Source: Dactylorhiza incarnata (taxonomy: Eukaryota; Streptophyta; Magnoliopsida; Asparagales; Orchidaceae). Taken from it: a stretch of DNA of 64,000 bases. The notes beneath the pieces were generated by a model. The model was not told where the DNA came from, made no database searches, and saw only the letters and a list, made by a program, of their open reading frames with translations. Location of the stretch: contig JAWHQI010000718.1 in assembly GCA_033032865.1 (NCBI GenBank), positions 124,001 through 188,000 on the forward strand. Reading direction: 5' to 3'. Numbering within the stretch: the stretch's first letter is position 1; each line of letters opens with the position of its first letter. The position numbers and the translations under genes were made by a program. Positions 30,484 to 41,734 of the stretch are shown here, piece by piece.

Positions 30484-30712
30484 ATTTAGTGAAGTAGTCA
30501 AGTCTAGCTATGGTGCTAGATTGGCGAGGCCGGCAAGTGGAGTACCCAAGAATGGGGAACCACTATAAATTTCTTATGTCGTCTGTGGTTGTGATTTGCA
30601 TTCTGTGCATTCTTTATTTTCAAGATTTTCAATTCCGCAAAAGACGCGATTATCACCTATTCACCCCCCCCCCCCCTCTAGGTGGTTTTGGTTGGCAACT
30701 AGATATTACAAT

Positions 30713-30723
30713 TGGTATCAGAG
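30713..30723 (+). other. SIRE-like primer-binding site
   Basis: TGGTATCAGAG two bases after the LTR, complementary to initiator tRNA-Met. Confidence 0.88.
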
Positions 30724-30786
30724 GGAGGTTATTCTTGAAAGGTTACCACCTTGAATAGGATCTCTCCATTCTATTTGCTAACAATC

Positions 30787-33102
30787 ATGGAAAAGTGCAA
30801 GGAATCGTCTTCGTTGAATTTACCTATATGCACTAAGGCTAATTTTCCTATGTGGAAAGAAAGAGTCAAATTTTATATGGAAGCCGCAGACCCAAGAATC
30901 TTCCAAGTCGTGGAAGAAGGACCTCATGTGCCTATGACCGCTTCTACTATTGATCCAACCTTAAGAGTACCAAAGAAAATGATGGACTTAACAAAGGATG
31001 AGATTGCTCTCGTTGCTTTGGACAAAAAGGCAAAGAACATAATTGCCAGTGTTGTGGATGATTCAATGTTGCAAAAATTAATTCACTGTAATTCTGCCAA
31101 AGAAATGTGGACGTCTTTAATAGTCCTTATGGAAGGTACTGAAGAAGTAAGAGATGATAGAAGATCTCTTTTGAATCAAGAGTACGAGGCTTTTAAGCAG
31201 AATAAAAAGGAGTGCATTGCCGATGCTTATGAAAGATTCTTCAAGATAGTAAACGGCCTAAGGAATTATGGTCGGGAGTTTACTAATGGTGAACTAAATG
31301 ACAAATTCCTGCGATCCCTAACGAAAGACTGGGATAGCAAGATAGTTGCAATCAGAGAATTTGGGAAGTTACCAAATCTAGACCCTTAGAATCTGTTTGG
31401 GAAACTATTATCTCATGAACTGCAAATGAACATTCGCAAAACAGAAGAAGATGGGAATAGAATTTCTAACAAGGAAAGGACCTTGGCTATGAAAGCCGAA
31501 AGCTCCAGAAAAAGCAGAGCTTTGTCTCCAGTTAGAACACAAGAATCTGATGATGAAAAAGAATCTGAAGCCGGCTCCTCCAGTTCTGAAATGTCTGATG
31601 GAGAGTTTTCTCTAATCTCTCGTCAGTTCAAGAAACTGCTAAACAAAAGAAGACACATGAAGGATAAGTTTTCCTCTGAAAATAGACATTCTCGACGTGA
31701 TGGTGATCATCACAAAAAGAGCTCTAGCAATCATGACAGGTATAAATCTAAAACTGGTAAACATATTTCTTCTGATATAGTTTGCTATTGTTGCAATAAG
31801 CCAGGGCACATGATTGCTGAATGCCCTTATAAAAAGAAAGAGGGCGGAAGAAAAGAAGAAAGGAAATCCACCCACGGGAAAAGGAAGATTGAAAAGAGTC
31901 TAGTCGCTCAAAAGAATAAAACTTTAAGCGACGGTGACTCGGAGAAATCAAGTAGTGAAGAAGAAGCCTACTTCGGGCTAATGGCTATGACTGATGAAGA
32001 AGAAGAACCTTTATATACTGGGAAGGTAAATTCTCACACCATCTTATCTGATTCTGAATATGCTTCAGCTGAACAAAAGGATTATCTTTCAGATGATGAC
32101 TCAAACCTCATGACCCAATACACTGAAATGCTTAAAAGTTTTGACAAATGCCGAAAGGTAGTCAAAATTCAGGCCAAGGAGATCATGTCTCTCAAAGAAG
32201 TGGAATCTAATTTGAGAAAGGAAGTTGAACAACTTTCTTCCTTCAAAGAGGAAAACCAAATCCTGAAAGACAAGATCAAAAGCTCAGATGAGCTCCTTGA
32301 ACGGAAAGAGAACTCTATCAAAGTTCTGGAAGAACAGCTAGCCGCTGAAAAGAAGCTAGTTGAAAAGTTTTCACAACCGAAAACCATTCTTCCAATCATT
32401 GATACTTTCTCTGCTAAAGCAAGTATTAGTGGTTTAGGTCATGTGGCTGGGCCAAGTAATTCTTCTAAAGGCACCCGTGCCAAGAAGAAAAATAAGAATG
32501 CTAAGAAAGCTACTATCGAAGAAAAAGGGAAAGCCCATCTAGAACAAGTGGAATTTAAGAAATTTCTACTTCCCACAAATGCTTATGACATGGAAAGCTC
32601 TTACGGTCACTTGACACGACCTATTAATTTTGCACCTGTCAATGACTATAAGGGATGGGCTCGTCCTAAATACCTCGGTCAAAGTGCTTTCAAAGCACCT
32701 TATGAAGAAGTGAATCTGAGAGATTATGGTATGTATGTTCATGGTCCAAGTGCTGTTAAAGCACCAATAGTAAAGACTATTGTACCTAAGCCAAAGGAGA
32801 AAGCATTACCCTGTGTATGCTGTACTCATGAAACATCCTCATCCAGAAGGATTGCTCCTGCCAAGACCAACGTTCAAAGAATTAAGCAGGAAAATATTAA
32901 AAGAAGGTACAACAGGTTTAACTGTTGGTGTTGCGACAAAATAGGTCACTTTGTCGTAGACTGTTGGTTCAATTCTACATATTCCAAGAGACCACAACTA
33001 AACAATGCAAGAAAGACCGCTTGCAACGTTAATGTTCATCGTGGTGCTCAACTAACAAGGGACCAAGGACCCAAAGTTATTTGGGCTCCTAAGGCAAAGT
33101 AA
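30787..33102 (+). pseudogene. gag: SIRE-like gag, one nonsense codon
   Basis: I chose ATG 30787 (MEKCKESSSLNLP); the frame runs to TAA 33100-33102 with a single TAG at 31387-31389. The N-terminal UBN2-type gag domain covers residues about 10-200 (FPMWKERVKFYMEAADPR, KEMWTSLIVLMEGTEEV, then LNDKFLRSLTKDWDSK). A CCHC zinc knuckle follows (CYCCNKPGHMIAEC, near 31780-31825) with a charged coiled coil (32100-32370). A second Cys-rich block reads CWCCDKIGHFVVDC (about 32925-32960), and the end is KVIWAPKAK. The protein packages element RNA into cytoplasmic particles. The nonsense codon lies in the N-terminal domain. Confidence 0.88.
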
Positions 33103-33109
33103 TTTTCTT

Positions 33110-36100
33110 TTGCAGGTATGTCCAAAGGCCAACAAAAATCCTATCTGGTATTTGGACAGTGGTTGTTCTCGGCATATGACCGGAACAAGAAGCCTTTTGC
33201 AAAATTTCATTCCTATTGAGAATGGTCCAAAAGTTATATTTGGCGGATCTGACAGAGGAATAACAAAAGGCTATGGTATGATCTCTAACGGTAATGTATC
33301 CTTTTTAGATGTAGCTTATGTGGAAGGATTAGAACATAATCTGATAAGCATAAGTCAACTTTGTGATAAAGGATACATAGTTGATTTTCGTAAAGATAAG
33401 TGTTTGATAAAATCGGCAGATAACCTAGAAACGATTTTATCAGGCACTCGTTGTAGAAATATGTTCTGTTTAAATTTTCTTTGTTTATCATCTTCTACAC
33501 CAGTATGTCTTTTAGCAAAAGATAGTGCATCTCTTGCTGATAAATGGCATAAGAGATTAGCACATATAAATTTCAAAACTATAAATAAGTTGTTCTCACA
33601 AAACTTAGTACGTGATGCGCCAAATATTAAGTGCAATAAAGATAGACCTTGTCATGCTTGTGTAAAAGGCAAGCAAACAAGAGCTACCTTTAAAAGCATT
33701 AAAGGCAAAGATTCAACTAGGTGCTTATACCTACTTCATATGGACTTATTTGGTCCTTTGCAAGTTAGAAGTTTAGGAGGTAAATCTTACACATTTGTTA
33801 TTGTAGATGATTACTCACGTTTTGCATGGGTATTCTTTCTAAAACACAAGTCAGATACGTTTGACATTTTCACCAAGTTTGTCAAGCAAATCCAGAACGA
33901 ATTTGAATGTTCAGTGGTCAAAATCAGAAGTGACCATGGAACAGAATTTGAATCTGGAGCTATGACAGATTTTTGTGAAAGTCTAGGTATCTTTCATGAG
34001 TTTTCCTCTCCTCGAACTCCACAACAAAATGGGATAGCTGAGAGAAGAAATAGAACACTCATTGAGGCTTGCAGAACAATGTTGAGTGACACATCTCTAC
34101 CCGAATATCTTTGGGCTGAAGCTGTCAACACTGCATGCCACGTGCAAAACAGAGCACTCATAAACAAAAACCATGAAAAGACTCCTTATGAACTACTAAA
34201 AGGCAAGAGACCAACCATCTCTTATTTTAGAATCTTTGGCTGCAAATGCTTTGTACTTAATAATGGAAAACATTATAAAACCAAGTTTAGCAAAAAGAGT
34301 TTTGAAGGAATTTTTGTAGGCTATAGCAGCCATAGCAGAGCTTATAGAATATTTAATAAGAAAACCCTGGTTGTAGAAGAGTCTATCAATGTTGTATTTG
34401 ATGAAACGAGCATGCTACATAGCGGCTCTTCTAGTGCTTCTATTGAAGGTACAGGTTCAAAGATACAAGATATAAGCTTTGATGAGCCAGTCAAAGTTGA
34501 TGCTCAAACCTTCGTCAAGATCTCTTCCCCAACCTCAAATGAAGAAGGAGATCAGATTGATGAAGATCCAGTGCATGTGGAAGGAGACATTCAAGTAGCA
34601 GATGATGCTCCAAATGTTCAAACTGATGCAAGGAACCTTGAGTTCAGACTCATGAGAGATCATCCTATTGATCAAATCATAGGAGATCCTCAAGTTGGAA
34701 TTAGAACAAGAAGAGGTACTACTAACGAAAATATGCATTTAAGTTTTCATTCGCAGGTTGAACCGAAGAAGTTTCAAGAAGCAAACCAAGACCCCCACTG
34801 GATAATTGCAATGGAAGAAGAATTAAAACAATTCAAGTGTTGCAAGGTGTGGACACTAGTTCCAAAACCCAAGGATAAAAATATTATTGGAACAAAGTGG
34901 GTTTACAGGAACAAGTTGGATGAAGATGGAACAATTATAAAGAACAAAGCCAGACTTGTAGCAAAAGGTTATAGACAGGAAGAAGGGATCGACTTCGATC
35001 AAACCTATGCACCAGTAGCAAGACTTGAAGCGATCAGAATGTTCTTAGCCTTTGCTGCATTCAAAGGTTTCACCGTATACCAAATGGACGTTAAGTCAGC
35101 TTTTCTGAATGGTAATATAAAAGAAGAAGTATACGTTGAACAACCTCCAGGTTTTGTAGATTCTGAACACCCTAATTATGTTTACTTACTACAAAAAGCT
35201 TTGTATGGGTTAAAACAAGCTCCTCGAGCTTGGTATGAGACGCTATCTAACTTTCTTCTTGAGAACAAATTCACAAGAGGAAAGATAGATAAAACATTAT
35301 TTCTTAGGGAAGTAAAAGGCAAGATTTTGCTAGTGCAAATCTATGTCGATGACATTATTTTTGGCTCTACAGACGATGATCTTTGCAAAAAGTTTTCAAA
35401 ACTTATGCAAGGAAAGTTTGAAATGAGCAGTATGGGAGAGCTAAAATATTTCTTAGGACTTCAAGTGAAACAATCTGAAGATGGAATTTTCATCTCACAG
35501 ACAAAATTCACTAAGGAGTTGATCAAGAAATTTGGAATGGAGAGTGCAACCTCTATGAGGACTCCAATGAGCACAGCTATGTCTCTGGACAAGGATGAGA
35601 AAGGGAAACCTTTTGATGAAACGAAGTACAGAAGCATAATTGGCTCTCTGCTCTACCTTATTGCTAGTAGACCAGACATAATGTTTTCTACATGTGTCTG
35701 TGCCAGATATCAAGTGAACTCTAAGGAATCTCACTATACCGCTGCAAAGCGAATTTTGAGATATCTTAAAGGTACACCAAATCTTGGCTTATGGTACCCA
35801 AGAAGTAATGATAGCGAGCTAATTGGTTATTCAGATGCAGATTTTGCAGGAAGTAGAGACGACAGGAAAAGCACTTCCGGAACATGTCAATTTCTCGGAA
35901 GAAGACTTATCTCCTGGAGCAGCAAGAAGCAAAATTGTGTTGCAATCTCAACAGCCGAATCAGAATATATTTCTGCAGGCAGTTGTTGCGCACAACTTCT
36001 TTGGATAAGAAATCAGCTTCAAGATTATAATTTGAAGATAAAGAATATTCTAATGTTTTGTGACTCCTCTAGCGCAATTGTTATAGCAAATAATCCAGTC

Positions 36101-36286
36101 TCATACAGTCGGACAAAGCATATTGAATTAAGATATCATTTCATCCGAGAGCATGTGGAGAATGGGGATATCAACTTAAGCTATGTCCCCACGGATAAGC
36201 AAATTGCAGATATATTCATGAAGCCGCTGGATGAGACCAAGTTCTCTTTCTTCAAGACAGAACTTGGAATGCTCAACATGGAATAA
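33110..36286 (+). CDS. pol: SIRE-like pol: protease, integrase, reverse transcriptase, RNase H
   Basis: Open for 1058 codons, in the +1 frame relative to gag. The frame starts without an ATG at a TTG in the gag-pol border, so normal production needs frameshifting, re-initiation or splicing, or the copy has an indel. Protease: [13 protein letters not shown] (about residue 13). Integrase zinc finger: WHKRLAH with CHAC. DDE core: [82 protein letters not shown] and the catalytic IYVDDIIFG. RNase [27 protein letters not shown], and [13 protein letters not shown]. All catalytic residues looked for are present. The protein converts RNA to DNA and inserts it. Confidence 0.93.
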   Translation: MQVCPKANKNPIWYLDSGCSRHMTGTRSLLQNFIPIENGPKVIFGGSDRGITKGYGMISNGNVSFLDVAYVEGLEHNLISISQLCDKGYIVDFRKDKCLIKSADNLETILSGTRCRNMFCLNFLCLSSSTPVCLLAKDSASLADKWHKRLAHINFKTINKLFSQNLVRDAPNIKCNKDRPCHACVKGKQTRATFKSIKGKDSTRCLYLLHMDLFGPLQVRSLGGKSYTFVIVDDYSRFAWVFFLKHKSDTFDIFTKFVKQIQNEFECSVVKIRSDHGTEFESGAMTDFCESLGIFHEFSSPRTPQQNGIAERRNRTLIEACRTMLSDTSLPEYLWAEAVNTACHVQNRALINKNHEKTPYELLKGKRPTISYFRIFGCKCFVLNNGKHYKTKFSKKSFEGIFVGYSSHSRAYRIFNKKTLVVEESINVVFDETSMLHSGSSSASIEGTGSKIQDISFDEPVKVDAQTFVKISSPTSNEEGDQIDEDPVHVEGDIQVADDAPNVQTDARNLEFRLMRDHPIDQIIGDPQVGIRTRRGTTNENMHLSFHSQVEPKKFQEANQDPHWIIAMEEELKQFKCCKVWTLVPKPKDKNIIGTKWVYRNKLDEDGTIIKNKARLVAKGYRQEEGIDFDQTYAPVARLEAIRMFLAFAAFKGFTVYQMDVKSAFLNGNIKEEVYVEQPPGFVDSEHPNYVYLLQKALYGLKQAPRAWYETLSNFLLENKFTRGKIDKTLFLREVKGKILLVQIYVDDIIFGSTDDDLCKKFSKLMQGKFEMSSMGELKYFLGLQVKQSEDGIFISQTKFTKELIKKFGMESATSMRTPMSTAMSLDKDEKGKPFDETKYRSIIGSLLYLIASRPDIMFSTCVCARYQVNSKESHYTAAKRILRYLKGTPNLGLWYPRSNDSELIGYSDADFAGSRDDRKSTSGTCQFLGRRLISWSSKKQNCVAISTAESEYISAGSCCAQLLWIRNQLQDYNLKIKNILMFCDSSSAIVIANNPVSYSRTKHIELRYHFIREHVENGDINLSYVPTDKQIADIFMKPLDETKFSFFKTELGMLNME

Positions 36287-36419
36287 TGGTCAAACAAAGG
36301 AGAAGAGAAGGAGATAAGTGAATTTTCTTAAGTTTTATATTATTTCTTTATGTTATAAAATGAAGCACAGGTATATCTTTTGGAAAGAAGAAAAATCAGA
36401 GAAGGACAAACCAAGTCAT

Positions 36420-36746
36420 CATTAAACTTCTCGAGAAATGAAGTTAATATCTCGAGAAATGACTTGCTGTTGAATGAAGATAAAAGATTTCGGAAAAATT
36501 GACATCATCTCTCGAAAAATGAATTCACACTTCTCGAGAAATGGGTTATCCCTCGAGAACTTTAATTATCTTTCAGAAGAAGATTGGCAAAGTTCAGAGA
36601 CTTCTCGAGAACTTCAACAACCTCTCGAGAAATGTCTTATACTTTTTGAAATCATTAATTTCAATTTTCGAGAATTCGAAGAGCCAGGTACGCGTGTATG
36701 TTATTTACTTTAAATTAATGGTCACATCAAAACCAAACTATAAATA
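36420..36746 (+). promoter_or_regulatory. Putative internal promoter of the env-like ORF
   Basis: About nine CTCGAGAA-type words (36428-36680), the same motif as in the LTR, precede a canonical TATAAATAGAG (TATA 36739-36746). A pyrimidine-rich plant-like leader then runs to ATG 36905. It would give a separate env-like mRNA. Not tested. Confidence 0.5.
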
Positions 36747-36904
36747 GAGTCTCGAAATGAATTAAAAGGTCACACGAGGTTCCTTCATTTCCTATCGAAA
36801 AGCGCCGTCGGTTCATCTCCTCTTACGCAAAATCGACGTTCTAGTTCGCCCTTAGACGGATCTTCTCTAGTTCCAGCCCTCATTTCAAGTTCTCCTCTCG
36901 ATCA

Positions 36905-39298
36905 ATGGCTCCTTCAGGAAAACCTAAGATTGGAGTCGGCAGTGAACTCGTGCGAGAAGGTCTCCAGTCAATCTCAGATGAGTTTCAAAACCTCTTTTAT
37001 CTTCTAGACGCAGCAGGACTGTCATTCGTACTAGAACATCAATGTCGAATTCTATTTCAAGAGGTAGAGGATCTGTTTATCAATGTAAAAGTTCACAAAA
37101 TCGGAAATAGGATGAAATCAATGGTTGGAAATTTCAAAATCAAGATTAATCCAAAATCCCTTTCCAACAATTTGAAAATTCCTTTGATAGAAAATGAGGA
37201 CTCTTTAAGTAATGAGTATTGGGCTCATGCCCTAATGTTTTGTGGGTTAAATAAAGGAACATCAACCATTCGTAGACAAAAGATGAGTGATGTTGGAAAA
37301 TTGATAGTGGACATAATTTCAAAAGTCTTACAATGTCATACTGGCAGCCTAGGTCATGTCTCTTCAGATGTTTTCAGCCTAGTAGCAATGGTGGTTTGTG
37401 GAAAAAGATTCAGTTGGGCAAATTTCCTATTCAATAAGATTAAAGAAAGTATAACTAGTCCCAATTTTGCAAGGATCCTGTCACTCTATCTGAATCAGCT
37501 TAATCCAGTTATGTTTGACATGTCCAAAGGAGCTATTATTCATCATTTGAAGAAGGTAGATGTTGTCGCAATGCAAAGGTGGAACATCAGAATTAATAAG
37601 CCAACTGTAGATGCAGGTCTCCAGGGGGAGCACATTTCTTTAGCCCAATCTGTTCCAGAGTATGAAGCTCCAGCTCCACCTCCAGCTCAGCAACACAGTG
37701 CAGTTCCAGATCCATCTCCATCTCAACAAGACTCCATTCCTTCATCAAAGCCAAGTCTTCCAACAGATACAGTTCTTCCACCATCAGCTCAGGATCCATC
37801 AGAACAAGTTCTTTCAGATCAAGTTCCTTCCAAAACTACATCCATCCCAGATGCTCAGGTTTTGCCAGATACTCCTATGGAAGATACTTTTCTTTCACAA
37901 GAACAAGTGGATCATTTCTCACCTCCTCCAGCTATAAATGAAGACAGAGTTGATTCCACCATAGCAGATGTGGTAAGTGAAATTCTAAAGGGTGCTGATG
38001 ATGTGCTTAGCACTAGTGACCACATGGGTGGGTCAGGGGCAGACTTTGATTTTGCTCAAGAAAAAGATGATGCTTCAGTGCATGATTCATCTCCTCCCCC
38101 AGTACATATTGAGGGGGAGCAAGAGCCTTTCTTAGAAACAAACAAGGATGCTAAGGAAAAGCTTGTTGTTTTATCTCCTGTGAAGCTACAGAGTTCAGTT
38201 GTTCTTGAAGATATCCCAGAAGAAGTTCTGCCAACTCCTCCTCCTCCTCCATCTCTTTATGATGAAAATTCAATTCTTGGTAAAGTTGAACTTATGCTTC
38301 AAAGATAAAGTGCCAAAATAGATTACTCCTTCAAAGAAGTTCATGCTAGAATATCTGATGTTGAAAAGGAAATGTCAAAGAAGTTGAAAGAATTCAAAAC
38401 CAGTTCAGATCAGTTGAAAGAGGTTGTTATTCAGGGAGGAAAGGCTATTTATCACACCATAGAGGGTGTAGCCACAGTGCTAGCTGAAGTTATTCAAGTC
38501 AGAAAAACTCAAGAAAACATGGCTTCAAGGGCTGAAGATAATACTTTCAAAGTTATTGATGAAGTTGGCCAGTTTAAGGAGTCTATTCTCCAAACCCTAT
38601 CTGTAGAAGTCAGAAAGGGGGAGGACAGTTTAACTGAGAAGATGACTGGGTTGATAGATCAAACTCTTTTTTATTTTCATAAGCATTTGATTAGTAAGTT
38701 TGAGCAGTTGTCCCAAGGTGTCCAAAAGCAGGTCAATGAGTTAAAATATTTCACTTCTAATACTGCTGTTTGGCTTCACCATGAAATCTTTCCTGATTTG
38801 GGTATTGACCCTGCTCAACCTCCTCCAAGTTTTGATCAAGCTCAATCTGATGCTCCTCATTTTTCTCCAAGGCCAGCAGAGCAGTTTGATGCTATTCCTT
38901 CAGTAGAGCCTCCCTCCTCCATGCATTATTCAAGAAAAAGGAAATATGGTGATGGACCTTCTGCAAGCAGATCTATTCCTGGCTCCAGCTCAGCAGGTTC
39001 TGGCAAAGCAGTGATAGATGACACAAAGGTTTATCCAGAAGTTTGGAGTCCAGTTTCAAAGATCATCATTCTAGACTCTCTCAAGCTTGTAGAAGAAGGA
39101 AATGTACAAGCTACTGAATTTTACAGCTCTTCTGAATGGAAGAAATATGAGACAAGTAAAACCAAGAGTAGAATTCATTTCAAGAATTATGGGTATAACA
39201 ATCCAGCAGCTCCAGAAGCTCCTCCAAAGTATCATCCCAAACCTTATACTTACTTTTCAAGACAGGAGGAGAAAAGAAAGGGGAATGCTAATCTCTGA
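36905..39298 (+). pseudogene. Env-like ORF of the SIRE-like element, one nonsense codon
   Basis: 798 codons from ATG 36905 (MAPSGKPKIGVGSE) to the stop at 39296-39298, interrupted once by TAA at 38306-38308. Residues about 20-215 look like the globular plant transposon protein domain, with helical blocks such as VGKLIVDIISKVLQC and RFSWANFLFNKIKES. Residues 250-400 are Pro/Gln/Ser-rich and acidic. After the stop come a predicted coiled coil (38370-38760), a disordered part, a basic KRKYG patch and a Lys-rich end. I see no clear signal peptide or membrane helix, so env-like refers to position only. Role unknown. Confidence 0.75.
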
Positions 39299-39506
39299 AG
39301 ACAAGACCTTGAAGACCTTTAAAACTTTATGTCTACATGCTTGTGTGAATTTTAATTCATTAGACAATCTTAAATCTAAATATAGTTTTTGATTTTGATG
39401 TGACAATCATGCTCTTATATTTAAATATTGTTGTTAATGTTCTTTCCAGTATATCTTTTTATATTTGTTACAATTCATCTTGGTAAGTAGGGTTCTGACT
39501 TCTACA
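39299..39506 (+). other. Spacer between env-like ORF and PPT
   Basis: AT-rich 3' untranslated sequence of about 200 bp. Nothing further recognised. Confidence 0.6.
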
Positions 39507-39519
39507 AATAGGGGGAGAT
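39507..39519 (+). other. SIRE-like polypurine tract
   Basis: AATAGGGGGAGAT directly before the 3' LTR. Confidence 0.88.
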
Positions 39520-41201
39520 TGTTGGGTATTGTATCCACAATAGCCTTGATTTGTAGAAAGTCAACTTTGAATCAAGATTGAATTGTTTGTGTATTTGATT
39601 TGCTTTTCTAGTAATGTTCTTGCAGGTTCACATTGCTAAGTGTAGACTAATGTCAGGTCACAATGGGTCAATAAGCATAGTCTCATGCAATGTAATTCTT
39701 CATTGTGTGAGGTATGGGGTTGACTCATGTGTGGTCTCTCAATTGGGATACACTTTATGATCAAGACATTAAAGATTCAAAGCTTAGGTGTGCAGCATTG
39801 GTCTGAAGACAAAGGCAGAAAGTTTCCTAAGTAAATTTTTTGAGATGTAAGGATACTTTTCGAGAAGTCCTTCTGTGCTCTCGAGAATTCCTTCTATGCT
39901 CTCGAGAATTCCTTCTGTGCTCTCGAGATGTCCTTATTTATTTTTCGAGAAGGGTTGTTTCAGAAGTCTCTCGAGACAATGTTGAATCTTCCGAGTAGTT
40001 ACTTGCATTTCTCGAGAAATCTTTGTTCTCTCGAAAAGTCTTCTTTATTTTCGAGAAAAGTTCTTTTCTAGTTGTTTTCGAGAAGTCTATCTCAGCTCAG
40101 CTTTCGAGAAGTCTTTTGTCTCTCGAGAAGTACTTTTGTTTTCGAGAAATCATTGGTTCTTTCGAAAAGCTTTCTCTCTTAAGTTTGTTCTCGAAATTGT
40201 TCTAAAGTTTTCGAGAAGTTTCTTTGTTCTCGAGAAGTCTTGTATCTTTCGAGAAGTCCTGTCATAATTCTTTGATCTCTCTTCTAAAGCTGTTTTTCGA
40301 GAACTAGCCGGTTTCTTTCGAGATGTCTTGGATCTCACGAGAAGTCTAATTCAAGTATTTCTCGTGAGCTTTGTTTTCGCGTTTTGACGTCAAGTCTTTT
40401 CCGTCAAATTGACGTGACGTCTTTCCTCGTTTTAAGGTTTGATCGTTAGATCTTCATCTATATAATGATTACTCCTTAAGAATGAGATGTAGCAATCATT
40501 TTGATGATCAGAGTTCATATTCTCCTAAACCTAATCTGATCCAAGATTATCGTCTAGTGCCGCGCATCGCCATCGTTGGAGTTCGATCGTGAGTTATCTG
40601 AATTCGTCTCCAAGTGGAAGAGAAAGGTCAATCGATCATTGCCTCACACTTTCTGATTCTATCGGATCGATCAAGACCTTAGAAGATCTGTTTTGTGCCG
40701 ATTCGATTCATCTTCTTCAACATCAAGCCGAAGTCATTTCTGTCGCAAGAAGGAAGAAGATCTTCATCAAATTATTCAGATTTATTTGTGATTTGTTAAG
40801 TACAGTTTCATTCAAACCTTACATTTTTTATTGTAGGAGAGATTGTTCTCCGAGTTGTAGGAGAGGTATTCTCCGAGTTGTAAGAGAAGGTTTTTCTCTG
40901 AGTTTGTAGGAGTTTGATCTCCGAGTTGTAAGAGTTTTCACTCTGAGGATTGTAGGATCGTTCTTGATCTGAGATTTAGTGAAGTAGTCAAGTCTAGCTG
41001 TTGTGCTAGATTGGCGAGGCCGGCAAGTGGAGTACCCAAGAACGGGGAACCACTATAAATTTCTTGTGTCGTCTGTGGTTGTGATTTGCATTCTGTGCGT
41101 TCTTTATTTTCAAGATTTTCAATTCCGCAAAAGACGCGATTATCACCTATTCACCCCCCCCCCCCCCTCTAGGTGATTTTGGTTGGCAACTAGATATTAC
41201 A
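39520..41201 (+). repeat. SIRE-like 3' LTR
   Basis: 1682 bp, same features as the 5' LTR: CTCGAGAA array (39830-40370), TGACG motifs, TATA 40459-40466, hairpin array 40831-40973. Differences include substitutions in the CTCGAGAA units (GAATTCC instead of GAAGTCC) and one C-run length change. Confidence 0.95.
40831..40973 (+). other. Six tandem mini-hairpins, 3' LTR copy
   Basis: Same array as 30341-30483. The last unit reads GGATC / GATCT, a change from C to T that still allows a G-U pair. Unit 5 differs only in its loop. Confidence 0.8.
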
Positions 41202-41206
41202 AAATT
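41202..41206. repeat. Target-site duplication AAATT, right copy (SIRE-like element)
   Basis: Matches 29025-29029. Confidence 0.9.
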
Positions 41207-41721
41207 GAACTAATATATCTGTTATGAATCATCATGTCTTACAAAAGATGTTTGATTGTATTTTTTCTAAGTCTTCCGCAACTTTACAGTTACCTTTTAT
41301 TTGTTTATGCTACAAACTCTGATTTATGAAAATGTTGTAATACTCAAACTCTGATCTATTTTAATGAAAAGTATTCTAAAACTCCTTATCATTTCCTTCT
41401 CTACATGCTCGATCATGCCTTTATCTTATTGTCAACTTTTAAGTGGTGTCTCCTTACCCGCTTTTGCTAATAACAAAAGGGGGAGAACTAACATGATAAA
41501 TATAATCTGCTATCAAAATATAAAACTAACATGCTTAATTAAGATGATAACTTACATATTAGGGGAGCATTCACTTAGGGGGAGAATGTATTTAGGGGGA
41601 GCAATTTTAAATGCTAAAATCGATAATTATCCTAAGTCATCACTCTCACACACGCACAAGTAAGTTTCATCATGCTTATATATTAATGCTCTGATTTATC
41701 ATTAATGGATTTGTTATTATC
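41207..41721 (+). other. A3 internal 3' region after the SIRE insertion
   Basis: AT-rich non-coding continuation of A3, with several GGGGGAG words (41477-41600). It lacks the GC-richer block found in A2 and A4. Confidence 0.65.
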
Positions 41722-41734
41722 AAAAGGGGGAGTT
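41722..41734 (+). other. A3 polypurine tract
   Basis: AAAAGGGGGAGTT directly before the 3' LTR. Confidence 0.88.

Larger units (their letters stand above)
29030..30710 (+). repeat. SIRE-like 5' LTR
   Basis: Starts TGTTGGGTATTG and ends AGATATTACA. U3 has around twenty CTCGAGAA-type words (29340-29880) and TGACG motifs (29895-29931), TATA at 29969-29976, a leader with six tandem hairpins (30341-30483), and a C-run with CTCTAGG near the end, as in family A. Confidence 0.95.
29030..41201 (+). mobile_element. SIRE-like Ty1/copia retrotransposon with env-like ORF
   Basis: A 12.2-kb element with LTRs of 1681 and 1682 bp that differ at only a small number of positions by eye, TSD AAATT, PBS for tRNA-iMet and PPT. 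Gene order is gag, protease, integrase, reverse transcriptase, RNase H, then a long downstream env-like ORF; the extra ORF and large size fit the SIRE/Maximus lineage. It has one nonsense codon in gag, one in the env-like ORF and a gag/pol frame change, while pol itself is fully open. This is a recent insertion and the innermost level of the 20-47 kb nest. Confidence 0.93.

Noticed and set aside
33100..33115. 17-nt mini-intron joining gag and pol
   Set aside because: Too short for a plant intron, and its removal would not bring gag and pol into one frame. Only the acceptor-like sequence is kept as an observation.
36905..39298. True viral envelope gene
   Set aside because: No evident signal peptide, transmembrane helix or furin-like site. 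The name env-like is positional only.
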